Shown here piece after piece: positions 34,278-42,920 of a stretch of 64,000 bases of DNA. The position numbers were made by a program, and so were the translations under genes. The DNA comes from JAICQM01 sp963781555 (lineage in GTDB: Bacteria; Chloroflexota; Limnocylindria; QHBO01). The notes beneath the pieces are model-generated. The model saw only the letters and a list, made by a program, of their open reading frames with translations, did not search any database and had not been told where the DNA came from. The stretch's first letter is position 1. Every line of letters begins with the position of its first letter. Where the stretch lies: positions 1-64,000 of the forward strand of contig CAWAGB010000004.1 of assembly GCA_963781555.1 (NCBI GenBank), in the 5' to 3' direction.

Positions 34278-35240
34278 TCAGCGGGTGGCCCACAGGTAGC
34301 CGCGCGGGGTCAGGCCGCTGGCGATGATGGTCGCCGCCAGGTCGCGACCCACGTAGCGGTAGTGCCACGGCTCGTAGTCGTATCCGGTCTGCGCATAGCT
34401 GCCCGCGGGGTAGCTCATCACGAAGCCGTAGCGCCACGCGTTGGCGCGCATCCACGCCCCGGCGGGCGTCGCCGCCCAGTCCGCATACTCCCACGGCGCG
34501 GCACCGCCGGCGCTCGTGAAGTCGAGCGTCGTGCCGAGCTGGTGCTCGCTGTGGCCGGGCCGCGCGCTCGTGCGCAGCGCCGCGTTGTAGCCGCTCACCG
34601 CGACCCAGTGGTTGAAGGTCGTGATCTGCTGCGCGTAGCTGCGGAAGCCGCTCACCACGCCGAGTGGCACGCCGGCGGCGCGAGCCGCCTCGGCCATCGC
34701 CCGCAGGTCGGGCACCAGGAACGAGCGGATCGGATAGCCGCCGTTGAGCCCCGCCGAGCTGGTGTCGACCAGGTCGCCGGGGTAGTAGACGGACGGCAGC
34801 ATGTAGATCGTGTCGAGCAGGGTGGTCGCCCACTGCCCGTAGCCGTAGCGCGCCGTCAGGACGTCGAGGTAGATGCCACCGGGCAGGGCGTAGTTGGGCG
34901 CCGGCGGCGGCGGTGCGGTGGTCGGTCGCGGGGTCGCAGCGGGCGTCGGCACCGGCGTCGCGATCGGCGTGGGCACGGGCGTCGGGACCGGGGTTGGGCT
35001 CGGCGACGGGGTGGGCGTGGGGCTCGCCGTGGGCCGCGGCGTCGGTGAGCTCGTCGGCTCGGGGGTGGGCGATCCGGACGGGACCGCCACCGGCGGGGTG
35101 CCGTCGCCACCACTTCCGATGAGCGCGGGGGCGACGAGGACGGCCAGCGCCGAGCTGGCGACCATGACTGCGACCATGGAGCCGATGGCGATGGCATGGA
35201 GTGGCCCCTGGTGCGCGGGGCGGGCGACGATTCCAGTCAT
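34278..35240 (-). CDS. VanY-type D,D-carboxypeptidase, second copy
   Basis: 320 residues from ATG 35240 (MTGIVARPAHQ; ATG at 35276 is an alternative). An N-terminal membrane helix is followed by a very long Pro/Thr/Ser-rich stalk (about residues 45-105), then the M15B domain: VVSGFRSYAQQI, ARPGHSEHQLGTTLDF and YEPWHYRYVG. The zinc ligands His, Asp and His are all present. The order is the reverse of the paralogue at 10953, whose stalk and membrane helix are C-terminal. Probably a membrane-tethered peptidoglycan carboxypeptidase. Confidence 0.85.
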   Translation of the reverse strand: MTGIVARPAHQGPLHAIAIGSMVAVMVASSALAVLVAPALIGSGGDGTPPVAVPSGSPTPEPTSSPTPRPTASPTPTPSPSPTPVPTPVPTPIATPVPTPAATPRPTTAPPPPAPNYALPGGIYLDVLTARYGYGQWATTLLDTIYMLPSVYYPGDLVDTSSAGLNGGYPIRSFLVPDLRAMAEAARAAGVPLGVVSGFRSYAQQITTFNHWVAVSGYNAALRTSARPGHSEHQLGTTLDFTSAGGAAPWEYADWAATPAGAWMRANAWRYGFVMSYPAGSYAQTGYDYEPWHYRYVGRDLAATIIASGLTPRGYLWATR

Positions 35241-35370
35241 GCACCGATGCTCGGACGCGCCACCCGGCACCGGCATCGGATGAAGATCGGAGGACGCCTA
35301 CGTCAAGCGCTCCCCGCGGCATCGGCCGTTCGTTCGACGGCGCCACCTCAGCCCACGACCGTTAGCCAGG

Positions 35371-38300
35371 TCAGCGGAACATGCGCTGCTGCTTCGCCAG
35401 GTCGAGCCGGCCGGGCTCCTGCTGGAGGAGCTCGTCGACGGTGTGCAGCCGCCGAGCGATGACGTTGAGCACCGCCCCCTCGACCTGCAGCTTCCCGTCG
35501 ATCACGAGCAGTGGCGAACGATGCAGCAGGCCGCGGTGCGCGGTGTACACCTGCGGCCGCAGGGTGACGTTGATCATCCCGCTCTCGTCCTCGAGGGCGA
35601 TGAAGACGAAGTTCTTGGCGGTCATCGGGTGCTGCACGCTGACCCCCAGCCCGGCGATCCGGATGCGCGCCCCGTCGCGCAGCCCGGCGGCATCGGCCAC
35701 GGTGATCACGCCCCGCTCGGCGAGCCGCTCCCGGAACAGCTCCACCGCGTGGAGGTGCGGGCTGACGCCGGTCTCGCGGTAATCGGCGGCGACCCGCTCG
35801 GCGACGCTCATGGGTGGCAGGGAGGCGCCCAGCGCACGCTGGGCGTCATCGGTCAGGCCCAGCGCGGGACGCGCCGGATCCGCGTCGGGGAGGGTGGTGC
35901 GCAGCTGCCAGAGGAGCTCGCGACGCGGCACATCGGTCCAGTCGAAGGCACCGATGCTGATGAGCCGCTCCACCACCTGCTCGCCCAGCCCGGTGCGGGC
36001 CACGAAGTCGCGCACGCCGCCGTACGGACCGATGGTCCGCTCGCGCTCCAGCGTCTCGCGGGCGCGCTCGTCGATGCCCTTCACCTGCCGCAGGCCGAGG
36101 CGGATGGCCCAGCTGGTGTTGCCGCAGCGGCAACGTCCGGAGCTCGAACCGGGGCCGGATGGCTCCGTGTTGCAGGTTGCGCAACGAAGGGCTCCTGAAG
36201 GGCCGTTCTTGGCAGCTCGTCGTCCGGACGTTGCATCAGGTGCAACGGACTCCACGAGGCGCGTGTCGTGCTCCCAGGCAGATGCGTTGACGTCGATCGG
36301 CAGGACCCGGATGCCGTGGCGCTTGGCGTCGTTGATGACGACCGCCGGCGAGTAGAAGCCCATCGGCTGGTTGTTCAGCACGCCGGTCGTGTAGTGCGCC
36401 GGGTAGTAGTGCTTGAGCCAGGCGGTGTCGTAGGTGATCTTGGCGAACGCCGCCGCGTGGGCGCGGGCGAAGCCGAACTCGGCGAAGGCGGAGCACTTCT
36501 GGAAGAGCTCCTCCGCGTCCGTCTCCGTGAGCCCGGTGCGCATGGCACCGCCCACAAAGCGGCCGCGCTCGGCCTGCATCTTGGCGTGGGAGCGGTGGCT
36601 GCCCATCGCCTTGCGGAAGATGTCGGCCTCCACCGCCGAGTAGCCGCACACGTCGATCGCGACCTGCATCACCTGCTCCTGGTAGAGGATCACACCCAGC
36701 GTGTCCTCGAGGATCGGCTGCAGGCTCGGATGGGCGTAGGTGACCGGCTCCTGGCCGGCGCGCCGCCGCAGGTACGGATGCACTGCGTTGCCCTGCACCG
36801 GGCCGGGACGGATGATCGCGACCTGCACCACGAGGTCCTCGAATCGCTCGGGGCGCGCCTTGGGGAGGCTCTGCATCTGGGCGCGCGACTCGATCTGGAA
36901 CATGCCCACCGTGTCGGCCGACTGGATGGACCGATACACCTCCGGATCGTCGTGCGGGAGCGCGTCGAGGTCGATCCTGGTTCCGGTGTCGCGCTCGATG
37001 CGGTCGAGCGCGTCGCTCACCACGCCCAGGGTGCGAAGGGAGAGGAGGTCGATCTTGACCAGCCCCAGCGCCTCGATGTCCTCCTTGTCGAACTGGGTGA
37101 CGACCCGCTTCGGCATGGTGGCGCGCTCGATCGGGACGAGGTCGATGAGCGGCGTCCTGGTGACCAGCATCCCGCCGACGTGGATTCCCAGGTGGCGCGG
37201 GAAGCCGTCGATCTCGGCGCACAGGGTGAGGAGCCACTGCCACCGGTTGAGCCGAGCGTCGGGAGTGTCGATCTGGGAGGTTTCGACGTCGCCGGGCTCC
37301 GGGACCACCCGGGGACGTCGCCGCTCCTCGACCGGCATGCCGCTCTCCGGGTCCACGCGCACGACCGCCGGGCGGCCGCTCGACGGCCCCGGCGTGCCGT
37401 TGTCGCGCGCCGCCGGCAGCACCAGCTCGGCCCCGCTGAGCTCCCCGGAACGGGCGTAGCGTTTCGTCGTCTCCGACTCGTGCTTCACCGAGGTGACCGA
37501 TGCGTCCAGCACGCGCTGCCGCTTGGGTGGATACCAGCCGCCCTCGCTGACCGGTCGCGGAACGCCGCCCGGCTCGAGCACTGGGCGCGGTCGGTGGTTC
37601 CACGACGAGTCGGAGCTCCTGCCGACCAGCCCCGGGTCGCCGCGGCCGTCGCGGCCCGGGGGAACGGCCATCTCCCCCATCTCCACCCCCAGCTCATCGA
37701 AGAGCCAGGCGAACGAGCCATCGAGCGCCAGGTCGCGGGCGACATCGGTCGCGTCGCGGGTGTCGAGCGCCTTGGCCAGCCGGTCGACGGCATAGGTCGG
37801 GAAGCCGAGCGCCTTGGCCACCTCGCGCACCGCCGAGCGGGCGCGGTACGTGATGACGGTGCAGACCATGGCGGCGTGGTCCTCGCCGTAGCGGGTGTAG
37901 AGGTACTGGATGACCTCCTCGCGACGGTTGACGTCGAAGTCGATGTCGATGTCGGGCAGCGCGCGCGCCTCGTTGATGAAGCGCTCGAAGAGGAGCTTGT
38001 GGGCGATGGGGTCGACCTTGGTGATGCCCAGGCAGTACGCCACGATCGAGTCGCCGGCGCTCCCCCGCCCCTGGCCGATGATCTTGCCGCGGCGCGCGAA
38101 CTCCATCAGGTCCCAGACGATGAGGAAGAACTCGGACAGGTTGGTGCGATCGATGATGTCGAGCTCGTGGGCCAGCTGGTTGAGGGCGCGCTTGGTAATC
38201 GGGCGATAACGGACGCGTAAGCCCTCGTGGGCAAGCTGGTAGAGATATGAGAACGGCGTCTCGCCCTCGGGGACCGTGAAGCCCGGGAACCGATAGCGCT

Positions 38301-39291
38301 CGAAGTCCAGGTCCAGCTCGCACGACCCACCGATGTCCCCCGCGCGCGCCATCCCGTCCGCCCACGCGGCGCGGCTGCGCTCGTCGGGCAGGTCGCGACC
38401 GATGGCGGCCAGCTCGGCCGCGCCCTTCAGGGCGTGCTCGGCGTTGGGGAGCAGCAGCTCGCGCGCCTCGTCGAGGGTGGCGCCGTGGCGGATGCAGACC
38501 AGCACGTCCTGGAGCCGCTTCCCGTCGCGCGTGGCGTGGTGGACCTCGTTGGTGACCACGGTCGGCAGACCGGTCGCGTCCGCCAGCTCGGCGAGCCGTG
38601 CCACGAGCCAGTCGTCGTCGGGCGCGAGGTGGTGGCTCAGCTCGACCAGCAGGTCGCCGTCGGGAAGGTGGCGCGCCCACCGTTCCGCTGCTGCCTGCGC
38701 GGCGGCGGGATCGCCCGCCAGCAGGTGACGCGGCACCTCCCCGTTGCGGCAGCCGGTGAGCGCGATCAGGTGGCCGCGCGCGCCGTCGAGAGCGGCCTCG
38801 ACCAGCGTCCGCGCGAAGACGGGGAACTGCTTCTGTCCGGCGAGGTGGCCGCGCGACGCGAGATGCGCGAGAGCCGAGTAGCCGGCCGCGTCGCGCGCCA
38901 GCAGGACGAGGTGGTCGCCGGGGATCGGCCCGGCATGCAGCTCGCCGGGCCAGCCGCGGCTGGCCTTCTCGCCGCGGTACGGATCGTTGAGCTTTCGCCC
39001 GCGCCGCGCGAGGCGCAGCTCGCCCTCGTCGCGCGGGACCGCGACCTCCAGCCCGATGATCGGGCGCACCGGGCGGAGCCCCGCCTCGCGGGCGGCGTCG
39101 GTCGAGGTCTCGCGCGCCGCCTTCCACAGCCGCACGGCGCCGTACATGCCGGCGTGATCGGTGATCGCCAGCGCCGGCAGGCCAAGCAGCGCCGCCGTCG
39201 CGACAAGCTCCTCGGGGTGCGAGGCACCGTCCAGGAAGCTGAAGTTGGAGTGCGCGTGGAGCTCGGCGTAGGGTGGGTCCGGAGTGGCCAT
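35371..39291 (-). CDS. dnaE2: Error-prone DNA polymerase DnaE2 with insertions
   Basis: Alpha-type polymerase of the ImuABC translesion mutasome. 1306 residues, longer than the usual 1050-1100. PHP domain at the start (YAELHAHSNFSFLDGASHPE), catalytic PDIDIDFDVNRREE near 445, third acidic site VKIDLLSLRTLG, helix-hairpin-helix QVKGIDERARETL, and an OB fold (RIRIAGLGVSVQHPMTAKNF). Extra segments: about 140 low-complexity residues at 540-680 and a CATC...CRCG zinc-ribbon-like loop near 1035-1058. An SOS box lies 16 bases upstream of the ATG. ImuA/ImuB genes are 7 kb away, supporting DnaE2 rather than DnaE1. Confidence 0.93.
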   Translation of the reverse strand: MATPDPPYAELHAHSNFSFLDGASHPEELVATAALLGLPALAITDHAGMYGAVRLWKAARETSTDAAREAGLRPVRPIIGLEVAVPRDEGELRLARRGRKLNDPYRGEKASRGWPGELHAGPIPGDHLVLLARDAAGYSALAHLASRGHLAGQKQFPVFARTLVEAALDGARGHLIALTGCRNGEVPRHLLAGDPAAAQAAAERWARHLPDGDLLVELSHHLAPDDDWLVARLAELADATGLPTVVTNEVHHATRDGKRLQDVLVCIRHGATLDEARELLLPNAEHALKGAAELAAIGRDLPDERSRAAWADGMARAGDIGGSCELDLDFERYRFPGFTVPEGETPFSYLYQLAHEGLRVRYRPITKRALNQLAHELDIIDRTNLSEFFLIVWDLMEFARRGKIIGQGRGSAGDSIVAYCLGITKVDPIAHKLLFERFINEARALPDIDIDFDVNRREEVIQYLYTRYGEDHAAMVCTVITYRARSAVREVAKALGFPTYAVDRLAKALDTRDATDVARDLALDGSFAWLFDELGVEMGEMAVPPGRDGRGDPGLVGRSSDSSWNHRPRPVLEPGGVPRPVSEGGWYPPKRQRVLDASVTSVKHESETTKRYARSGELSGAELVLPAARDNGTPGPSSGRPAVVRVDPESGMPVEERRRPRVVPEPGDVETSQIDTPDARLNRWQWLLTLCAEIDGFPRHLGIHVGGMLVTRTPLIDLVPIERATMPKRVVTQFDKEDIEALGLVKIDLLSLRTLGVVSDALDRIERDTGTRIDLDALPHDDPEVYRSIQSADTVGMFQIESRAQMQSLPKARPERFEDLVVQVAIIRPGPVQGNAVHPYLRRRAGQEPVTYAHPSLQPILEDTLGVILYQEQVMQVAIDVCGYSAVEADIFRKAMGSHRSHAKMQAERGRFVGGAMRTGLTETDAEELFQKCSAFAEFGFARAHAAAFAKITYDTAWLKHYYPAHYTTGVLNNQPMGFYSPAVVINDAKRHGIRVLPIDVNASAWEHDTRLVESVAPDATSGRRAAKNGPSGALRCATCNTEPSGPGSSSGRCRCGNTSWAIRLGLRQVKGIDERARETLERERTIGPYGGVRDFVARTGLGEQVVERLISIGAFDWTDVPRRELLWQLRTTLPDADPARPALGLTDDAQRALGASLPPMSVAERVAADYRETGVSPHLHAVELFRERLAERGVITVADAAGLRDGARIRIAGLGVSVQHPMTAKNFVFIALEDESGMINVTLRPQVYTAHRGLLHRSPLLVIDGKLQVEGAVLNVIARRLHTVDELLQQEPGRLDLAKQQRMFR

Positions 39292-39305
39292 CGGACAGCC
39301 GATGA

Positions 39306-39321
39306 TAGAACAGATGTTCTA
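39306..39321 (-). promoter_or_regulatory. SOS box (LexA site) of dnaE2
   Basis: TAGAACAGATGTTCTA, containing the Gram-positive-type LexA core GAAC-N4-GTTC. On the coding strand a -10-like TATCAT (39302-39307) follows directly, and the ATG begins 10 bases later. The identical 16-mer occurs before imuA at 46116. LexA bound here would cover the promoter. Confidence 0.85.
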
Positions 39322-39600
39322 GTTCGGGAATACCCTGGGCGTGAATCAATCCCTCGATGAAGAGCGCGCGCGCCAGCCGCAGCACCGTCACCGCGACCGA
39401 CAGGCCAAGCAGGCCGAGGCACACGAGGCTCAGGCCGCTCGCACCGAGCCCAGCCCAGGAGCACGCCGGCATCCCAGGCCATCAGCCCCACTGAGGCCGC
39501 GCGGCCCAGCAGCATCCGCTGCGCGCCCCTTCCGGGGGTATCCTCGATGGCATGACCGACACGACTCGCGCCTCCACCACTGTTGGGAAGGCCACCATCC

Positions 39601-40281
39601 ATGGGTGAGACGCTGCGCCTACAAGCAGCCGCCGGCGATACGGACACGTACCTCGCCCCGGCACGGCCCTCGCCTGGACCGGCGGTGCTGCTGCTCCACC
39701 ACTGGTGGGGCCTCAACGAACCGATGCGCGACCTTGCCGACCGCCTGGCAAGCGACGGCTTCACGGTCATGGCGCCCGACCTCTTCGACGGAGTGATCTC
39801 GACCACGATCGAGGAGGCCGAAACCTTCACGAGCTCGGTCGAGAAGGAGGGTGGCGCGCCGGGCGGCCTCAACCCGGACCGCATCATGGGTCGCGTGAAG
39901 GCGACCCTGGATCATCTGCTGGCACACCCGGACGTGCGGGGAGATCGGGCGGCAATCGTGGCCCTGAGCTTCGGCGGCTGGTACGGCAGCGAGGTCGCCG
40001 CCGCGACGGCGGACGTCGCGGCGTTCGTATCGGTCTACAGCGACGTCTACGGGCCGCCCGGCGAGGCTGCCTACCTCGGCCATTTCGCGGAGGACGATCC
40101 ATACGTCGACGCCGGCCCCGTGCCCGAGCTCCAGGCACGCCTGGCGGAGGGCAGCGCGGCGCACCTCTACCCTGGCACGAAGCACTGGTTCATGGAGCCG
40201 GACCGCCCCGAGTACGACGCCGACGCCGCTGAGCTCGCGTACCAGCGCACGGTGGATTTCCTGCGCGAGCAGCTCGCCTGA
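39601..40281 (+). CDS. Dienelactone hydrolase-family protein
   Basis: 226 residues from ATG 39601. Alpha/beta hydrolase fold of the dienelactone hydrolase type: AVLLLHHWWGLNEPMRDLADRL, FTVMAPDLFDG, then the nucleophile region IVALSFGGWYG, Asp in AEDDPYVD and His in GTKHWFMEPDRPEY. In classic dienelactone hydrolases the nucleophile is Cys; here the position holds Ser, so it may act as an ordinary esterase or carboxymethylenebutenolidase-like enzyme. The next gene follows after 8 bases, suggesting co-transcription with the GNAT. Confidence 0.82.
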   Translation: MGETLRLQAAAGDTDTYLAPARPSPGPAVLLLHHWWGLNEPMRDLADRLASDGFTVMAPDLFDGVISTTIEEAETFTSSVEKEGGAPGGLNPDRIMGRVKATLDHLLAHPDVRGDRAAIVALSFGGWYGSEVAAATADVAAFVSVYSDVYGPPGEAAYLGHFAEDDPYVDAGPVPELQARLAEGSAAHLYPGTKHWFMEPDRPEYDADAAELAYQRTVDFLREQLA

Positions 40282-40289
40282 CCGCAGCC

Positions 40290-40823
40290 ATGCAGATCCC
40301 GACCCTGGAGACCGAGCGCCTGACGCTGCGCCCCTTCGTGGAATCCGACGCGGACGCCCTGTTCGCCATCAGCCAGGACCCCGAGGTGATGCGCTTCATC
40401 GGCGATCGCACCATCCCCTCCATGGAGGATTGCTGGCGCGCGGTGGCCGCCTGGCTGGGCCACTGGCAGCTGCGCGGCTACGGCCCGCTGGCGGTCGTCG
40501 AGCGCGAGAGCGGCCGTTTCATTGGTCGGGTGAGCCTCTGGTATCCGTATGGCTGGCCCGCGCCGGAGCTGGGCTACATGTTCGGCCGCGAGGCGTGGGG
40601 GCGCGGGTACGCCACCGAGGCGGCGGGCGCCGCGCTCGACTGGGCGTTCGAGCACGTCCGCGACCCGCGTGACTGGATCAGTCTCATCGATCCAGCCAAC
40701 ACCGCCTCCAGTCGCGTCGTCACCAAGCTCGGCGAGACACACCGCGGCGAGACGGAGCTGCGCGGACATCGGGTCCTGGTGTACGGGATCGACCACGCCA
40801 CGTGGGCGGCGCGACTGGGCTAG
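40290..40823 (+). CDS. GNAT acetyltransferase (RimJ/RimL type)
   Basis: 177 residues. The N-terminus TLETERLTLRPFVESDADALF is typical of the RimJ/RimL subgroup. The acetyl-CoA loop is AWGRGYATEAAGAALDWAFE, and the C-terminal strand is PANTASSRVVTKLGETHRGE. These enzymes acetylate protein N-termini, aminoglycosides or small amines; the substrate is not visible. Its stop overlaps the convergent oxidoreductase gene by 4 bases. Confidence 0.87.
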   Translation: MQIPTLETERLTLRPFVESDADALFAISQDPEVMRFIGDRTIPSMEDCWRAVAAWLGHWQLRGYGPLAVVERESGRFIGRVSLWYPYGWPAPELGYMFGREAWGRGYATEAAGAALDWAFEHVRDPRDWISLIDPANTASSRVVTKLGETHRGETELRGHRVLVYGIDHATWAARLG

Positions 40824-41704
40824 CGGCCCAGCGCCTCCAGGACGGGGAGATGCTCGGTGCCGCCGTCAGGCGACAGCGGCAGGATCGCCACGTGGTCCGC
40901 TCCGGCGTCCACGAACTCCGCGATGCGTGCCCGGATGGCGTCCGCATCGCCCCACGCGACCATCGCGTCGACGAGGCGGTCGCTGCCCGGCTTCTCCCAG
41001 TCGCCAGCATCGAAGCCCTGCAGCTCCCATCCCGCCTGGTAGGCGGGGGTGCGCAGGTACGAGGCGAGATAGGCACGGGCTGCGGTCCGGGCCGCAGCGG
41101 CATCGGTCTCGAGGACGGACGGGCACGACACGGCGAGGGTCGCACCGCGGTCCGGGGAGGCGGTGTCCAGCACGCCGCGCATGTGGCGCACGCGGTCGGG
41201 CGTGACGAGATACGGGAAGGCGCCATCGGCATCGGTCGCGGCCAGGGCGAGCATCCTGTCGCGCAGCGCGGCAATCAGCACCGGCGGCTCGGCGGGCACC
41301 GGCGGGCCCTTCCAGACCGCGGCGCGGTACGCGGCGAGGTACTCCCGCATCCGCGTCAGCGGCTTCTCGTAGGGGTGGCCACGCAGCTTGCCGGCAAGGT
41401 GCGGATGCGAGACGCCGAGACCCAGCACGAAGCGGTTGCCGGTGGCCTCGGCGAGGGTCAGGGCGGCCATGCGCGAGGCCTGCGCATCGTGGCCCCAGAT
41501 GTTGACGATGCTCGTCCCGAGGTTGATCGAGCTCGTCTCGGCGGCCAGCAGGGCGAGCAGGGTGAACGGGTGGCGGCCGACCGTTTCGGGCACCCACAGC
41601 GTGCCGAAGCCGAGCTCCTCCGCGCGGCGCGCGTAGGCGCGAGCGTCGTCGATGGCGAGCGAGTCGAGATGGCCCCACACGCCGGTCTGCCCCAGGTCGA
41701 TCAC
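40820..41704 (-). CDS. LLM-class (F420/FMN-dependent) oxidoreductase
   Basis: 294 residues from GTG 41704 (MIDLGQTGVWGHLDSL). The luciferase-like TIM barrel is shown by EELGFGTLWVPETVGRHPFTLL, INLGTSIVNIWGHDAQ, LGLGVSHPHLAGK and the C-terminal AIRARIAEFVDAGADHVAILP. The subgroup resembles TIGR03620-type F420-dependent enzymes found in actinobacteria and some Chloroflexota. It would use F420 or FMN for hydride transfer; the substrate is unknown. It lies 11 bases after the RibD-like reductase, and is likely the last gene of a long minus-strand run starting at imuA. Confidence 0.83.
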   Translation of the reverse strand: MIDLGQTGVWGHLDSLAIDDARAYARRAEELGFGTLWVPETVGRHPFTLLALLAAETSSINLGTSIVNIWGHDAQASRMAALTLAEATGNRFVLGLGVSHPHLAGKLRGHPYEKPLTRMREYLAAYRAAVWKGPPVPAEPPVLIAALRDRMLALAATDADGAFPYLVTPDRVRHMRGVLDTASPDRGATLAVSCPSVLETDAAAARTAARAYLASYLRTPAYQAGWELQGFDAGDWEKPGSDRLVDAMVAWGDADAIRARIAEFVDAGADHVAILPLSPDGGTEHLPVLEALGR

Positions 41705-41714
41705 GCGACCGATG

Positions 41715-42467
41715 CTAGCCGAACCGATAGCGCAGGAGGAGCTCGTCCCCGTTGCGCAGCACGCTCGCCAGGCTGCCGCGGCGCGGCGCGTCCGCGTACG
41801 GCGAGCCGCCGTCGACGGCACTGATCATCGGCAGCGCGTCGCTCGCCACCAGGGTCGCGCCGAGCGTCCAGCACACCTCGTCGATGCAGCCCGCCGCCAG
41901 GAAGGCGGCGTTCGTGGTGGGACCGCCCTCCAGCAGGACCGATGTCACTCCCCGCTCGCCGAGGCGCTCCAGGATCCAGGCCGGGTCTGGCACCGCGCTC
42001 GGTGCGCGCAGCAGCTCGACCCCGGGCAGGGGCAGCTGCGGGTTTTCGGCTCCCACCACGAGCACTCGCGCCTCGTCCTCGCCGTGCCAGCCGGCAGGGT
42101 CGATGGGCGTCGAGCCGGCGATCACCACGCTCAGCGGCTGGGCCGGCCGTCCCGCAGCAACGCGTTGCGCCGCGAGGTCGGCCGGGACGCGCAACCACAC
42201 CCCGCTGGCGCGGACGGTCCCCGATCCGGTCGCCACCGCGTCATGGGCGGCGCGGTAGAGACGCATGAGACGACGATCCACGCGGCTGCCGAGCCCCTCG
42301 GCGGTGTCACCGAGCTGGGCGCGGCCGTCGATGCTGGTCACCATGTTGATGCTCACCGACGGACGCCCCTGCACGACGGGCGGGGCGTAGTTGGCAAGCA
42401 GTTCATCGAGCGAGCGCCCTTCGACGGGGTCCGGCCACAGCCGGTCGACGAGCATCGGGTCGGGCAT
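41715..42467 (-). CDS. RibD C-terminal-type reductase
   Basis: 250 residues from ATG 42467. Stand-alone pyrimidine-reductase domain with a dihydrofolate-reductase-like fold: SVSINMVTSIDGRAQLGD, RLYRAAHDAVATGSGTVRA, then VTSVLLEGGPTTNAAFLAAGCIDEVCWTL. No deaminase domain. In riboflavin synthesis RibD is bifunctional, but stand-alone homologues are often of other function, including F420-linked reductases. Neighbouring LLM oxidoreductase 11 bases downstream. Confidence 0.83.
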   Translation of the reverse strand: MPDPMLVDRLWPDPVEGRSLDELLANYAPPVVQGRPSVSINMVTSIDGRAQLGDTAEGLGSRVDRRLMRLYRAAHDAVATGSGTVRASGVWLRVPADLAAQRVAAGRPAQPLSVVIAGSTPIDPAGWHGEDEARVLVVGAENPQLPLPGVELLRAPSAVPDPAWILERLGERGVTSVLLEGGPTTNAAFLAAGCIDEVCWTLGATLVASDALPMISAVDGGSPYADAPRRGSLASVLRNGDELLLRYRFG

Positions 42468-42490
42468 CAGGCGCCGATGCTACCCGTTGC

Positions 42491-42886
42491 CTAGGATTCC
42501 CTGGCGGGCTCGTATGCCTCCAGATCGCCGATGGCGGTCGAGGCGACATCCACCTCGACGCGCGAAGAGGTGAGGGATGTCACGGACGCGGCCGGCACCA
42601 CGCGGTCCGGGCCGTCGCCGGTATCCACGGCGATGCCGTGGAAGATCCCCTCCGCCTCGGTGCCCAGCATCGCCTTGACGACGCCGATGCGCTCGCCGTC
42701 GCTGCCGACGACATCGGTCCCGGCCTCGACGTAGGTCCACGCCACCGGATCGTCAGGGCCCGGGAGGTCCAGCTCCGCTGCCTCCGGCTCGCCTGCAGCG
42801 CCGGTGTCCCCGGCGTGGGTGCCTCGCGGCAGTGGATCGAGATCAGGGGCGGTGCCGCCCTTCATCCCGGGATCGTCGATGCTCAT
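42491..42886 (-). CDS. PRC-barrel-like domain protein
   Basis: 131 residues from ATG 42886 with a GGGGGAGG ribosome site upstream; a GTG six bases before is also possible. The first 45 residues are acidic and disordered. The C-terminal part (EAGTDVVGSDGERIGVVKAML, GIAVDTGDGPDRVVPAASVTSLTSS) has the pattern of a PRC barrel, a small beta barrel found in photosynthetic reaction centres, RimM and stress proteins. No partner visible. Confidence 0.65.
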   Translation of the reverse strand: MSIDDPGMKGGTAPDLDPLPRGTHAGDTGAAGEPEAAELDLPGPDDPVAWTYVEAGTDVVGSDGERIGVVKAMLGTEAEGIFHGIAVDTGDGPDRVVPAASVTSLTSSRVEVDVASTAIGDLEAYEPARES

Positions 42887-42920
42887 GCCCACCTCCCCCG
42901 CAGGACCGATGCCACCCGCG

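Noticed and set aside
36268..38220. 650-codon plus-strand frame opposite dnaE2
   Set aside because: Exact antisense of a strongly conserved polymerase; composition is that of a shadow frame.
39322..39600. Hydrophobic minus-strand frame (LGLLGLSVAVTVLRLARALF) upstream of dnaE2
   Set aside because: It runs through the SOS box, the -10 hexamer and the dnaE2 start, and has no recognisable start or family; the interval is best read as two divergent promoter regions.
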